Assembly: GCA_024276825.1 (NCBI GenBank)
Contig: JAJRWI010000056.1
Location: 1 to 48,875 of the forward strand
DNA: 48,875 bases
DNA from: an archaeon
GTDB lineage: Archaea > Asgardarchaeota > Thorarchaeia > Thorarchaeales > Thorarchaeaceae
Direction of reading: 5' to 3'
The notes beneath the pieces are model-generated. The model had not been told where the DNA came from. It searched no databases and was given only the letters and a program-made list of their open reading frames with translations. Below are positions 7,935-17,201 of this stretch, in pieces. Position 1 is the first letter of the stretch. Every line of letters starts with the position of its first letter. The translations under genes and the position numbers were made by a program.

Positions 7935-9227
7935 ATGAGTATGGGTGTGGTGCAAATGGTCGAAGATTCGAGGATCTCGGGATTCTACAAGCTCTCGCGT
8001 GAGCAGAGAGTTGCAAAGTTGAAAGAGCTCACTGGGGTATCAGATGAGGACCTGAAACCCCTGATAAATCCGGGAAAGGTGGATATGGAGATTCTTGATC
8101 ATATGATTGAGAATGTTGTTGGTTCAATGACACTGCCACTTGGGATTGCAACGAACTTTCAGGTCAACGGAAAGGATTACCTTGTGCCTATGGCTATTGA
8201 GGAGCCCTCGGTCGTTGCTGCTGCAAGCAACGCTGCAAGGATGACTAGAAAATATGGCGGCTTCACTGCAGTGGATACAGGCTCTCACATGATTGCTCAG
8301 ATTCAAGCAGTAGGGATAGATTCACCATTCGCCGCAAAACATGACATTCTAATGGAGAAGGAACGATTGATTGAGCTTGCAAATGAGCAGGACCCAATTC
8401 TTGTGAGGTTTGGGGGTGGAGCACGGGAACTCAGAGTGAGGGTGATAGACTCAAAGGTGGGTCCAATGGTAATCACAGAGGTCATTGTTGACACAAGGGA
8501 TGCCATGGGTGCAAATGCAGTCAACACAATGGCGGAGGCTCTGGCCCCAGAGATTGAAAAGATAACCGGGGGAAGAGTGCTACTCAGAATCCTCTCCAAT
8601 CTTGCAGATCTCAGGCTCGTTCGTGCAAAGGCCACATTTGATAAGGAGATGCTTGGCGTAGAGGAGGTTGTTGATGGAATGATAGCGGCTTGGGCATTTG
8701 CAGAAGCAGACCCCTATCGATGTGCCACGCACAATAAGGGGATCATGAATGGCATCGATGCAGTAGTGATTGCCACTGGCAATGACTTCAGGGCAATCGA
8801 GGCTGGTGCTCACAGTTACGCATCCGTTGGAGGATACCATTCTCTGACAAAATATGAGAAGGACCGTGATGGTAATCTAATTGGAACAATTGAGATCCCA
8901 ATGGCAGTTGGTCTTGTGGGAGGTGCGACGAAAGTCCATCCAGTGGCACGTGCAAGCATCAAGATTCTTGGGGTTAACACTTCATTAGAACTTGCTCATG
9001 TGATTGCAAGTGTTGGTCTTGCTCAGAATGCGGCTGCTTTAAGAGCTTTGGCCGCTGAAGGAATTCAAAAGGGTCATATGGCACTTCATGCTAGAAATGT
9101 TGCCGCCACCGCAGGTGCGAAGGGTGAGATGATCGATATAATTGCAAAGCGTCTCGTTGAGGAACGAAACATCAAGGTTGAACGTGCAAAAGAGATACTT
9201 GAGGAGTTAGCGGACAAACAGGCCTGA
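7935..9227 (+). CDS. hmgA: 3-hydroxy-3-methylglutaryl-CoA reductase, class II type
   Basis: It reduces HMG-CoA to mevalonate, feeding archaeal isoprenoid lipid synthesis. The pattern is that of class II enzymes such as Pseudomonas mevalonii MvaA: FYKLSREQRV at the N-terminus, ATNFQVNGKDYLVPMAIEEP, RDAMGANAVNTMAEA, RILSNLADLRL and THNKGIMNGID. The catalytic set is present: Glu at 89, K268 in THNKG, D284 in ATGND and H385 in MALHARN. The 430-residue length matches class II. There is no membrane anchor. Many archaea carry the class I enzyme, so this form implies an old transfer from bacteria or a lineage-specific replacement. ATG at 7941 is a possible alternative start. Confidence 0.93.
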   Translation: MSMGVVQMVEDSRISGFYKLSREQRVAKLKELTGVSDEDLKPLINPGKVDMEILDHMIENVVGSMTLPLGIATNFQVNGKDYLVPMAIEEPSVVAAASNAARMTRKYGGFTAVDTGSHMIAQIQAVGIDSPFAAKHDILMEKERLIELANEQDPILVRFGGGARELRVRVIDSKVGPMVITEVIVDTRDAMGANAVNTMAEALAPEIEKITGGRVLLRILSNLADLRLVRAKATFDKEMLGVEEVVDGMIAAWAFAEADPYRCATHNKGIMNGIDAVVIATGNDFRAIEAGAHSYASVGGYHSLTKYEKDRDGNLIGTIEIPMAVGLVGGATKVHPVARASIKILGVNTSLELAHVIASVGLAQNAAALRALAAEGIQKGHMALHARNVAATAGAKGEMIDIIAKRLVEERNIKVERAKEILEELADKQA

Positions 9228-9335
9228 AACCTTCGATTTTTGCACCACAATCCATCGCGCAAACATATTTGTGCTGTATTCAATAGTGGTAGAACAACCT
9301 AGCACTGTTAAATTTTAATCAAGGAGAAAGGAATA

Positions 9336-10079
9336 ATGAAACTTGAGGATGAGTGCGGACAATGGGAACGGATTGCGGGCGAGTTCGCAGAGGCAGGAAA
9401 GTTCTTCCAAGCTGCCAATCAGTTCAAACATGCAGCTCAGTGTTATCTCGACAGAGTTCTTGAAATGACCAGAAACGCCGCAGAGAACTATCACATTTTT
9501 GCAGAGGCAAGTCTTGAAAACGATGATCACAAGAGCGCAGCCACAGGATACTTTGAGGCTGCAACGCAGTACAGACAGATAAGTGAATATGACACTGCAC
9601 TCACTCTATTTGAAAATGCAGCCAGGGAAGCTTTACTTGAAAGAATGACAGAAATGGCTGCTCAGTCATACTTGTGGGCTGCCTACTCATGCCATATGTT
9701 GGGCAATGCAGAATATTTTCTGACCTGTGCCAAGAATATGGGCGACCTCTATAACAGAGCAGCAGAAAATGCACTGGAAGAGGGTAAGGCAGAACGCGCT
9801 GTCATTAATCTGTCACTTGCGGCTATGGGCTATGCCACAATTGAGAGAGTTGAAGTGGCCAAAGAGGCTATTGATAAGGCGCAGAGAATAATTGATAAGA
9901 CAAGATGGGAATGGCTAAAGACCCTTCTCGATTTCAGTGATGCTCTGACAAGTCACAGACTGGATGATGCTGATGATCTCCTCAGAGACTTCAAAGAGGA
10001 AGAAACCATCCAACAAGTCATGCGTGCATGCTTAGATATTGTGGTTGAACGAGAGAGGGCTAAAAAGAAAGGTAAATAG
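9336..10079 (+). CDS. Helical-repeat (TPR/alpha-SNAP-like) protein
   Basis: A 247-residue protein made almost wholly of paired amphipathic helices spaced about 35-40 residues apart with TPR-like Ala/Tyr/Phe positions: FAEAGKFFQAANQFKHAAQCY, then HKSAATGYFEAATQYRQI, YDTALTLFENAAREALL and AAQSYLWAAYSCHML. The layout recalls alpha-SNAP or other TPR solenoids that act as protein-binding scaffolds. No catalytic motif or membrane segment is seen. AAGGAGAAAGG lies just before the ATG. It converges on a second helical-repeat gene with only 2 bases between the stops, and the two share the same repeat style, which suggests a functional link. The partner is unknown. Confidence 0.65.
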   Translation: MKLEDECGQWERIAGEFAEAGKFFQAANQFKHAAQCYLDRVLEMTRNAAENYHIFAEASLENDDHKSAATGYFEAATQYRQISEYDTALTLFENAAREALLERMTEMAAQSYLWAAYSCHMLGNAEYFLTCAKNMGDLYNRAAENALEEGKAERAVINLSLAAMGYATIERVEVAKEAIDKAQRIIDKTRWEWLKTLLDFSDALTSHRLDDADDLLRDFKEEETIQQVMRACLDIVVERERAKKKGK

Positions 10080-10081
10080 TA

Positions 10082-11332
10082 TCATTCAACAATCACAATC
10101 GACCGCTTCTCAATGGCCTTGTCGCTCATAGAGTCTTGTACCCTTACCGTGACATATTCTTCTCCTAGACCAACCCCCTTAACAAACAGTTGGAAATGCA
10201 TCGTTTCACTTGAGCCCAGAAAATTGATGACTTTCTCGGCGTTCCCCATTGAAACCTGCAGTCCATCGGAGAGTTCTACTTTTAGTTCAATATTGTCAGC
10301 TGGACCGTCACCCCGATTGATTATTAAAATGTCAAAGATCACTTCATCTCCAAGATCGCACGATATTTTTGAAGGGGTGAGTTCAAGAGCAAGGTCAGCA
10401 GGAGCTCTCGAGATTCTGAAACCGATGGAGTTGCTGACCTTGTGTGCAAGTACTGATTCACCTTCAAGAGTCAACTTGAATGGTCCAACTGTGCCATCCC
10501 CACTCAATACTGGAGTCAGCTCAAACAGCCATGATTCTTCAGTTGCTGGCTCATGAGAGATGGCTGGCTCTTTTGTAAATCTCAAGCTGCTTGATAGATT
10601 AAATCTACATTCGGTCACCCTCACTGGAACAGGACTCTTATAGATGAGCTCAAATTCAATTGGCACCTTTACGCTTACCTCATCAGATTCAGGCCCTGCC
10701 CATTCAATACGGACCTCAGTCTCATTGGCCAGTCTAACCGACTCGCTCAGAAACAAGACCATCTCCTCTTCAGCAGGCCTTGGTTTGACCTTGCTAATCA
10801 CACGATCAAGATGATCTTGTGAGAGAGTCACACCTTCAAAGAGTATTCTCACAGAATGCTGTGCAAAATCGTATTCTGGACATGCTGGTTTCTTGCCGCC
10901 TGCGACCCTCTTCTCAGCCTTTCTGAAGAGATTTACTGCAGAGTCAAAGTTTCTTGATGCCAACAAACAGAGCACACCCATTGAGAGTGCTCGTGTAGAG
11001 TCCTGCATTTTTTTCTCCCTGAAGAAATGGTCTGATGCCTCGGAATATAGAGTGCCAGCCTCATCGTACATCTTGTCTGTGAGGAGTACTTCGGCGGCGG
11101 CAATTTTCATTTCTGCCGCCCGAATGTGATTTTCATCTTCAAGTGCAGCATATGCTGCCTCACGGTAGTATTTTACAGCAAACTCTACTTTTCCTTCTTG
11201 AAGAAAGAGTTGAGCTGCCCTTTCAAACTCTACACTTGCATAGTCGGGATAATCCTCATCTAGCTCCTTTAGGGCCTTATCAATATGCTTCTTTGCTTTC
11301 TTAATTGGGTCTTTCTTTAGGAACTTGAACAT
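10082..11332 (-). CDS. TPR/SNAP-like solenoid fused to beta-sandwich (CARDB-like) domains
   Basis: Residues 1 to about 150 are helical repeats (YPDYASVEFERAAQLF, EFAVKYYREAAYAAL, YDEAGTLYSEASDHFF, NFDSAVNLFRKAEKRV). Residues about 205-415 are beta-rich with two repeats in Ig/CARDB style: VKVPIEFELIYKSPVPVRV and LGDEVIFDILIINRGDGPADNI, the latter typical of CARDB/DUF11 strands. There is no signal peptide, so the beta-sandwich domains appear to be cytosolic, which is unusual for CARDB. The architecture (alpha-solenoid, then Ig-like appendage) resembles trafficking adaptors in outline only. It is divergent from alaX. The function is unknown. Confidence 0.65.
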   Translation of the reverse strand: MFKFLKKDPIKKAKKHIDKALKELDEDYPDYASVEFERAAQLFLQEGKVEFAVKYYREAAYAALEDENHIRAAEMKIAAAEVLLTDKMYDEAGTLYSEASDHFFREKKMQDSTRALSMGVLCLLASRNFDSAVNLFRKAEKRVAGGKKPACPEYDFAQHSVRILFEGVTLSQDHLDRVISKVKPRPAEEEMVLFLSESVRLANETEVRIEWAGPESDEVSVKVPIEFELIYKSPVPVRVTECRFNLSSSLRFTKEPAISHEPATEESWLFELTPVLSGDGTVGPFKLTLEGESVLAHKVSNSIGFRISRAPADLALELTPSKISCDLGDEVIFDILIINRGDGPADNIELKVELSDGLQVSMGNAEKVINFLGSSETMHFQLFVKGVGLGEEYVTVRVQDSMSDKAIEKRSIVIVE

Positions 11333-11434
11333 GGGGTCGCAATCCTCATCGAAATGGTAGATGTCCCCCTTTTGAGTTTTATCTACAATTGCAAATCCGT
11401 TAGAGATTAATCCAGATGGGTCTATTGTTCAAGC

Positions 11435-12649
11435 ATGCCAGAATCGAATGATGTTCCCATATACTGGACTGACCCTTATAGGAAAGAGTTTGACATAGAG
11501 ATAATTGAATGCAAGAAGAATGGTGATTTTTTTGAGATCAAAATAAAACCAGAGTGTCTGCGAGCTGCGGGTGGAGGACAAGCAGGGGACAGGGCAACAC
11601 TTGAGATTAATGGAAAGATTGCAAGTGTTCTTGACACTGTATCGAGAGAGGGTGAGCTTGTTCTGTTATGTGACACCAAATTCAATGTGGGTGACAAGGG
11701 CAGGCTAATTGTTGACATGAACTGGCGTCTTGCAATGATGCGAAATCACTCAGCTGAACATCTTTTTGCCGGGCATATAGTCCGAAGCATTGAAGGTGCG
11801 AAGCTTGGCTACATATGGATTGATGGTGAGCATGGCACAATCGATATTGATAATGTGCGACTCACATTCGAGCAGGTGTTTGCAGCAGAGAGAGAGGTCC
11901 AGAAGGCCATCATCCAAGACTTGCCTGTTGAAACCGAGATTCATTCTGCAGGTGATCTTGAGCCAGAAATAAGAGCACGTGAAGGAGTCATAAGAAAGCA
12001 CGAAAAGATTAGAATCGTGAGAGTTGAGGGTCATGACTCATCAGCATGTTCGGGCACTCATGTTTCGCGAACTGGAGAGATAGAGTTCTTTAAAATCATT
12101 GATGTGCATAATACTGACACAGGAACACGACTGGAGTTCTTGACCAGTGGAAAGGCGGTGTCATTGGTCACAGACACATTCAATCTTGCACTCTCCCGAA
12201 AGTATGATTATCCCTTTGAAATGGAACAGCTGGGCGCAATCCTCGACAAGGGCAAGAAAGCGATTGAACAACGTGCATCTATGGTGAGCACAATTGAGAG
12301 TTTAATGCTCAATGAGGGACTGTTTGAGGACATTAACGGTGTTCGATTCAAGACATATTATATGGAAGGATTCGAGAACCGCGATATTAAATCAATCATT
12401 AGGAAGCTCCGCTCGGATGTCAGAGAGATACGTCTGTTCTTCATTCCAGGAGAGAAGTGTAATCTGACTGTCTGGACGAATGACTTGCCACATTCTGCAA
12501 ATGAGTATGTGAACAATATTGTAAGTTCTCATGGTGGAAGGGGTGGTGGAAGTGACAGGGTCTATACAGGGGGCTTCATAGATGTGAAGGATCCATTTGT
12601 TCTATATGAACAGATAGTGCAGGGAGTCAGAGAACGGTTAATGTTTTGA
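11435..12649 (+). CDS. alaX: Trans-editing alanyl-tRNA deacylase AlaX-L (with DHHA1 domain)
   Basis: It hydrolyses mischarged Ser- or Gly-tRNA(Ala). The editing-site zinc ligands are visible: HSAEH (H105, H109) and CSGTH (C205, H209), the same pair as in the AlaRS editing domain. AAGGGQAGD near residue 45 belongs to the N-terminal beta-barrel domain. The C-terminal region ends with a glycine-rich DHHA1 element (SSHGGRGGGSDRVYTGG), which makes this the long form, at 404 residues. No aminoacylation domain is present, so it is not an AlaRS. It starts at ATG 11435 and nearly abuts the convergent YbjN-like gene. Confidence 0.88.
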   Translation: MPESNDVPIYWTDPYRKEFDIEIIECKKNGDFFEIKIKPECLRAAGGGQAGDRATLEINGKIASVLDTVSREGELVLLCDTKFNVGDKGRLIVDMNWRLAMMRNHSAEHLFAGHIVRSIEGAKLGYIWIDGEHGTIDIDNVRLTFEQVFAAEREVQKAIIQDLPVETEIHSAGDLEPEIRAREGVIRKHEKIRIVRVEGHDSSACSGTHVSRTGEIEFFKIIDVHNTDTGTRLEFLTSGKAVSLVTDTFNLALSRKYDYPFEMEQLGAILDKGKKAIEQRASMVSTIESLMLNEGLFEDINGVRFKTYYMEGFENRDIKSIIRKLRSDVREIRLFFIPGEKCNLTVWTNDLPHSANEYVNNIVSSHGGRGGGSDRVYTGGFIDVKDPFVLYEQIVQGVRERLMF

Positions 12650-12651
12650 TA

Positions 12652-13107
12652 TCAGGTAAGACCGTGTTTCTTTGCAATATCGCTCCAGAACTTCTTAACA
12701 GCCCACGGCACTGCAAAGAACTCCTCACGAAAGCCATCAAAGTTGAAGCCCTGAACCATCTGCTCCTGAGAGGTCCCAATTACTCCAGTGGATTCATCAT
12801 AGTCGAAACAGACTTCAGCATATTTGCGATTGAATGAGAGTAAGTCAAGAAGCACCTCTTCTCGCTTTTCCTTAGGGATCTTATCAAGTGGGTAGATGTC
12901 GCAATATACCTGTACCCAGCGCTCTCCAATTCCAATCTTGATTGTGTATTTGAAGTATAGGTCACTGTCCTCTGTGGGCTCGGGAGCTGCAGGTTGTTCA
13001 TCCTTACGTTCGGTGAATATTAATTCGAAACAACTCTCTTCATCATTCCATTTGTATTTCATCTTTAGGAGGTCCAGATAATCTGCAACTTGTGCTCGGA
13101 GGTCCAT
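12652..13107 (-). CDS. YbjN / T3SS-chaperone-like small protein
   Basis: A protein of about 151 residues with one alpha/beta domain: an N-terminal helix (LRAQVADYLDLLKMKYKW), then strands, an acidic/Pro loop, and a LLSFNRKYAEVCFDYDESTGVIGTSQE segment typical of YbjN-like folds, ending in helices. The ATG at 13107 is preferred. The in-frame GTG/ATT-side extension to 13170 would overlap the upstream glycosyltransferase stop (13163) and looks non-conserved. The function is unknown; related domains bind other proteins. It lies 55 bases downstream of the membrane glycosyltransferase on the same strand. Confidence 0.6.
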   Translation of the reverse strand: MDLRAQVADYLDLLKMKYKWNDEESCFELIFTERKDEQPAAPEPTEDSDLYFKYTIKIGIGERWVQVYCDIYPLDKIPKEKREEVLLDLLSFNRKYAEVCFDYDESTGVIGTSQEQMVQGFNFDGFREEFFAVPWAVKKFWSDIAKKHGLT

Positions 13108-13162
13108 CTTAATCAACCAAATAAAACAGCCGCATTGCTGATTTAAATGGTATGTTTCAGAT

Positions 13163-14761
13163 TCAATCAATAATAGTCACAAGTGTCCAGTTGACATAGT
13201 ATACAGACATTGTATCTCTACCACTGATCACATTGTCCTCCAGATGAACCGTGTATAGGGTGGTCACCGCACCGGGCATGAGTTGCAGCCACCACCGCAT
13301 AAGTTCATTAAAGAACACAAAATACTCACATCCATGGTCTCGTAGATAGATTAGAGTCTGAAGAGAAGACATATTTCCATGAATAATGTCCGGGCTGACA
13401 AGTCCAGCCAGGTCAATGACTGTTCGATTCGAGAAGAAACGGATGGCACCCGCGTCATGAATAGCAAGGACTGCATCCTCAGGGGTGTTCTCGTAAAGCC
13501 ACTTTCCAATTGCCACTTGTTGCTCATTGATGTTCTTCACAGCATTGCCATAGAGGTCCGCCTGATACATGTAACTCTCAACGATCGGAACAATGAGCAG
13601 AAGTATGAGGACAATACCAACCAACATCTCAATAGACAGTTCCTTCTTGACCTCTGGTCGATATTTGATCAAACGCTCCATGAGGGTGGCAAGTCCCCCA
13701 ACAGCCGCAATCATCAGCAGGTCAAATATCGGGACAAGGTATCTTGCATTATTGATCAATGAGAGGTAAGGAAGTGTCATACGATAAAGAATAGTGAGTG
13801 ATACAGCCAATATCCAGCAATAGGGTGCTTTCTTAGCAACCAGCACAATGCCAAGAATCGCACCTATCAAAATGTGTGGCATCTGAAATATGAAGTAGTT
13901 CCACCAGAAGTTCCAAACAGCAATCTCTTCTTCTGTTGGCACATGGACTTTTGCATAGAATGTATCGGGCAGAGGAAGACCAGTTACTGAAAGGCAATGT
14001 AGAATCCAAGGCATTACTACAAGAACTGCAATAACGCCCATGAGCAGAAACGAACCAATCCTTTGCAGACTAACTTTACGCTGTGTTACTGCAATCAAGA
14101 ATCGAAGTGGGACACATACAACAATAAGGAGAATGCCCTCTGGTCGCGAGAGAAAGGCCAGACCACATATAACACCAAGAGCAATGTCAAAACGCACACC
14201 ATCTCGTTCCAGTAGAAATACGGCTAGGAGAAGTATGAACATGAACAGGGGGGTTTCCATCCCTGATAGCATCAACCATGTGTTTCGAGGAACCATAACA
14301 AAGCCAATCATTCCAATGATGGCAACATAGTCGCGTTGGGTGTAGCCCCACAGCAGTCTTCCAACAATGAACGTGCAGGCAATATAGAATATTGATGAGA
14401 TGACATAAACACCCCAGACCAGCTGGACGGGGTCCCGTGTGAAGACAAACAGCGATGAAAGAATCAATGACCAGAGTGGGCTTGTAGAACCAGTGCTCGG
14501 ATATCCTGGGGAATATTCCCAGGGTGTGCCTTCATATATGGTTCTTGCAAATTGAAGATGAATCCATGAGTCATCAAGAGTAAGGCCAGGCTGAGTCCAA
14601 TTAAGCATTGTTAGAATATAATGGATCACTGAAAGTGTCGTAATAATAGTTGCCAAGAGCAAGTATAATAGCGTATGTCGTTGCATGAGATTCTTGATGG
14701 AAACCCAAGCATTAGAAACAATCACTCTGAGAGTTCCAATAACACGCTCCTTAACACTCAT
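13163..14761 (-). CDS. GT-C family membrane glycosyltransferase (ArnT/PMT-like)
   Basis: A polytopic protein of about 532 residues with some 11 to 12 membrane segments. The first external loop carries the GT-C signature: LDDSWIHLQFARTIYEG has the Asp pair at about 63-64, and WEYSPG and STSPLW follow as in DUF2029/PMT-like enzymes that move sugars from polyprenyl-phosphate donors. The long final segment (about 390-532) is a predicted extracytoplasmic domain containing NRTVIDLAGLVSPD, common in this family. Lipid or protein glycosylation at the cell surface is likely; donor and acceptor are unknown. The ATG at 14761 is used; a GTG at 14776 is also in frame. Confidence 0.8.
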   Translation of the reverse strand: MSVKERVIGTLRVIVSNAWVSIKNLMQRHTLLYLLLATIITTLSVIHYILTMLNWTQPGLTLDDSWIHLQFARTIYEGTPWEYSPGYPSTGSTSPLWSLILSSLFVFTRDPVQLVWGVYVISSIFYIACTFIVGRLLWGYTQRDYVAIIGMIGFVMVPRNTWLMLSGMETPLFMFILLLAVFLLERDGVRFDIALGVICGLAFLSRPEGILLIVVCVPLRFLIAVTQRKVSLQRIGSFLLMGVIAVLVVMPWILHCLSVTGLPLPDTFYAKVHVPTEEEIAVWNFWWNYFIFQMPHILIGAILGIVLVAKKAPYCWILAVSLTILYRMTLPYLSLINNARYLVPIFDLLMIAAVGGLATLMERLIKYRPEVKKELSIEMLVGIVLILLLIVPIVESYMYQADLYGNAVKNINEQQVAIGKWLYENTPEDAVLAIHDAGAIRFFSNRTVIDLAGLVSPDIIHGNMSSLQTLIYLRDHGCEYFVFFNELMRWWLQLMPGAVTTLYTVHLEDNVISGRDTMSVYYVNWTLVTIID

Positions 14762-14945
14762 TACTTTACATCTCACTGATTGAGTTTTCTACATAATATG
14801 AACGAATATAATTTGTTCGACGCGGAATTACTTTCGGCCATCTCTCCCCACGCTATTAGAGTTCGATTCAGTGGACAGCGTTTGATGAATATCTCCAAAG
14901 GATTTCGCACTGATTATCTATTGAGCTCAAAGCGGGGAATGAATA

Positions 14946-16079
14946 ATGGCCATAGAACAAGTTATGCAGACTCGTCTGCCAATAGAGGACTTGCAGTTCT
15001 TAAAGAGTCATACTCTTTTTACTCCCCCCGGCATTTTCATAGAAACCGCAAGATATCCAATTCTAAATGCAGGTGTTCTCGCATCCCCCTACCCTCTCGA
15101 GACCCTGTCCATCTATGACCATCCTGAATCATGGCGCGGTCTTGGTCGCGACGCCATCCTCGCTATGAGAAGGCATCTCTATAGCATCGTGATCCCCGTA
15201 AATGCAAGAGAGATGCAGCCAAAGCAGATCATCGATTCCCTGCAGACAATCGCTCTTTCCGTGAATCCTGTCGCATTAGGCGTGGAGGTGGAAGGCTTGC
15301 CCCCACGCCACCTTTATTCTTCTGAGGGTCAACTTCCTGCAGGACCCGTAGTCAAGGCCAGATCATTGGAGATTCTTTCTAAGCCTGAAATAAGTAGAGT
15401 GGCCCAGAAAATCACAGACAAGGACATTCCAGCCGCTGAAGGAATCTGGAAGCTCTTCGAGTATGATTACTCTCTTGAACAAATCACGCGGATTCTTGCT
15501 GTGGGCCTTCTTGGCATGAAGAAGAATCGAAGGATGATGACTATAAGGAGCGCTTATCGAATTGTGATTGACACTTACATAAATGAAGTCATCATGAATT
15601 TGATTGATCAGTCTCAGATTGAAGACTTTGAGATATATATTGGGAAGTGCTGTAATGACTCATTCACAATACTGGCTTCACCAGGCGAGTCAAGAGTTGA
15701 TTACATACGGCTTGAGAAATATGGCCCACATATATCAAGAGGAGTAAGCATTGATGACCCCAAGCTTTCAAGAGATGATAGCCGAGCTGGCAATTTTGCA
15801 AACTTTGCAAGATACTCTGCATTCAGGCATCTTCTAAAGAAGCAGGCAAATGCTCACCTCATAATATTTCATCATACTGCAATTTCTGAGAATCAGATCA
15901 TCACACCATGGATTGCTCGCGCTGGAACACATGATGCCTTATCAAAGGACCCCATAGTGATTCAAGACCTTAATGGGGCAATTGAAATTCTTGACTCCAT
16001 ATTGCCCTTAGGACTAAAGACTTGGGTCCATGACACACCATTGATCAACCGTGTCAAGAAGCATCTTGTTCTTGTTTAG
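14946..16079 (+). CDS. nreA: Nre-family DNA repair protein
   Basis: It matches archaeal Nre (DUF650/DUF651), which works with PCNA in DNA damage tolerance. Seen: TPPGIFIETARYPILNAGVL near residue 26 (the Nre PPxIFVGRxGYP-NVxxGxL block), SIYDHPESW, the central SSEGQLPAGPVVKA, and the C-terminal DDSRAGNFANFARYSAFRHL block followed by the PWIARAGTHDAL equivalent of the GVWxVRExVR motif. At 377 residues it is slightly short. The N-terminal CxxC zinc element found in many members is absent, and the C-terminus (RVKKHLVLV) shows no clear PIP box. An in-frame stop 3 bases before the preceding codon fixes the start, with GGGGA upstream. Confidence 0.8.
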   Translation: MAIEQVMQTRLPIEDLQFLKSHTLFTPPGIFIETARYPILNAGVLASPYPLETLSIYDHPESWRGLGRDAILAMRRHLYSIVIPVNAREMQPKQIIDSLQTIALSVNPVALGVEVEGLPPRHLYSSEGQLPAGPVVKARSLEILSKPEISRVAQKITDKDIPAAEGIWKLFEYDYSLEQITRILAVGLLGMKKNRRMMTIRSAYRIVIDTYINEVIMNLIDQSQIEDFEIYIGKCCNDSFTILASPGESRVDYIRLEKYGPHISRGVSIDDPKLSRDDSRAGNFANFARYSAFRHLLKKQANAHLIIFHHTAISENQIITPWIARAGTHDALSKDPIVIQDLNGAIEILDSILPLGLKTWVHDTPLINRVKKHLVLV

Positions 16080-16227
16080 AATGGTCTACTCAAGAGGGTC
16101 ACACACAAATCAACAATCGCCTGATTCTCGAGTGGCCTTGCAATGCATATAATTAATCTGCGTTTCTCATGTTTACATTAAAATCGGTGAGAGAGAGAAA
16201 AAAAAGAAAGAAGGATTAGGAATATTC

Positions 16228-17196
16228 CTATACCTTCTCCTTAGCCTCCTTTCTTGAAACACCCTTGTAGAACAGGACAAGACCAAGTATAAACAGAATT
16301 CCTCCTGTAAGGTTTCCAAATCCCATGAGTTGTTGAGGTCCAAGATATCCATTGGCCATAGCGATAAGAGCACCGCCTATGCCCAAAAACAGAAGGCCTG
16401 AAACAATGCCCATCGCTCTGAATGCCATAGATCGCGGGTATTTACTCTCTATGACATATCCCGTAGAAGCAGACACTGATGCCCGATACTTCGAGTTTCC
16501 ATATCTATAAGTGAGTTCCCACACGGGGATATGAATGAGAAAAGTCTCACCGACATCAATATTATCATCACGGCGTTCTATCTTGTCAACCTCTTGCAAA
16601 ATCAGAGCTGTCTGGTTTTCATATGCCTTTTTCCTTGCGAACTCTTTGGCCTGCTCTTCAGAGACCTTGCTGTGCAGAACTACACCATCATATTCTTCAG
16701 CATGGGAGTGACTGAAGTATTCATTTGCTCTTGTGGGAATTGGAAAGTTCTTGATGTCCTCATCAATGTCCTCTATTCCGGGAGTCTTGATCTCATATCG
16801 TCGGATGAACTTTCCAGACTCGGGTTTCCAGAAATAGCTGAATCGCTTGTAAGCACCAGGATACTGGGGCCAAGGATCATGGAAGGTGGCATCGCGTCCG
16901 AGACCATGGTATTCGGTATGTGCATCAACCCGCGAAACCCAGAAGGGATACCAGACTTGCTTGTATTCCACAAATCGCGCCTTTGCCGCAAGGTCTTCAG
17001 GAACACCTAATTGTTTTGAAAGCCAATCAAGAAGCACAGCTTGAGCCTCATGTTGAGCAAAGTGCACACGTATCATGTAGTGGTTCTTGAACTTGGCACC
17101 TTCTATAGTCTGGGCAGTTCCACAATAAGGACACACCAGCAGGACATCGCCGGGACCAGTTTCAAAATCAGCATCACAAAAAGCACATCTTGCCAT
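16228..17196 (-). CDS. Zinc-ribbon membrane protein, paralogue B
   Basis: About 322 residues. The N-terminal zinc ribbon has CAFCDADFETGPGDVLLVCPYCG (two CxxC knuckles, residues 4-7 and 22-25 approximately). An alpha/beta middle region has YVIESKYP (a propeptide-like beta strand), and two C-terminal membrane segments (RAMGIVSGLLFLGIGGALIA and LTGGILFILGLVLFYKG) precede a basic tail. The ATG at 17196 is chosen because AAGGGGTG lies about 6 bases upstream. It starts 5 bases after its paralogue's stop, so the two form one operon. Both probably sit in the membrane with the ribbon in the cytosol. The function is unknown. Confidence 0.75.
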   Translation of the reverse strand: MARCAFCDADFETGPGDVLLVCPYCGTAQTIEGAKFKNHYMIRVHFAQHEAQAVLLDWLSKQLGVPEDLAAKARFVEYKQVWYPFWVSRVDAHTEYHGLGRDATFHDPWPQYPGAYKRFSYFWKPESGKFIRRYEIKTPGIEDIDEDIKNFPIPTRANEYFSHSHAEEYDGVVLHSKVSEEQAKEFARKKAYENQTALILQEVDKIERRDDNIDVGETFLIHIPVWELTYRYGNSKYRASVSASTGYVIESKYPRSMAFRAMGIVSGLLFLGIGGALIAMANGYLGPQQLMGFGNLTGGILFILGLVLFYKGVSRKEAKEKV

Positions 17197-17201
17197 GGTT
17201 A

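Noticed and set aside
11357..11386. GTAGAT...ATCTAC inverted repeat between the solenoid gene and alaX
   Set aside because: Arms are only 6 bp with an 18-base spacer; this is easily chance.
14780..15118. 112-codon open frame overlapping the start of nreA
   Set aside because: It has no recognisable domain and overlaps the Nre core in another frame. I checked it for the missing Nre zinc element and found no CxxC pair.
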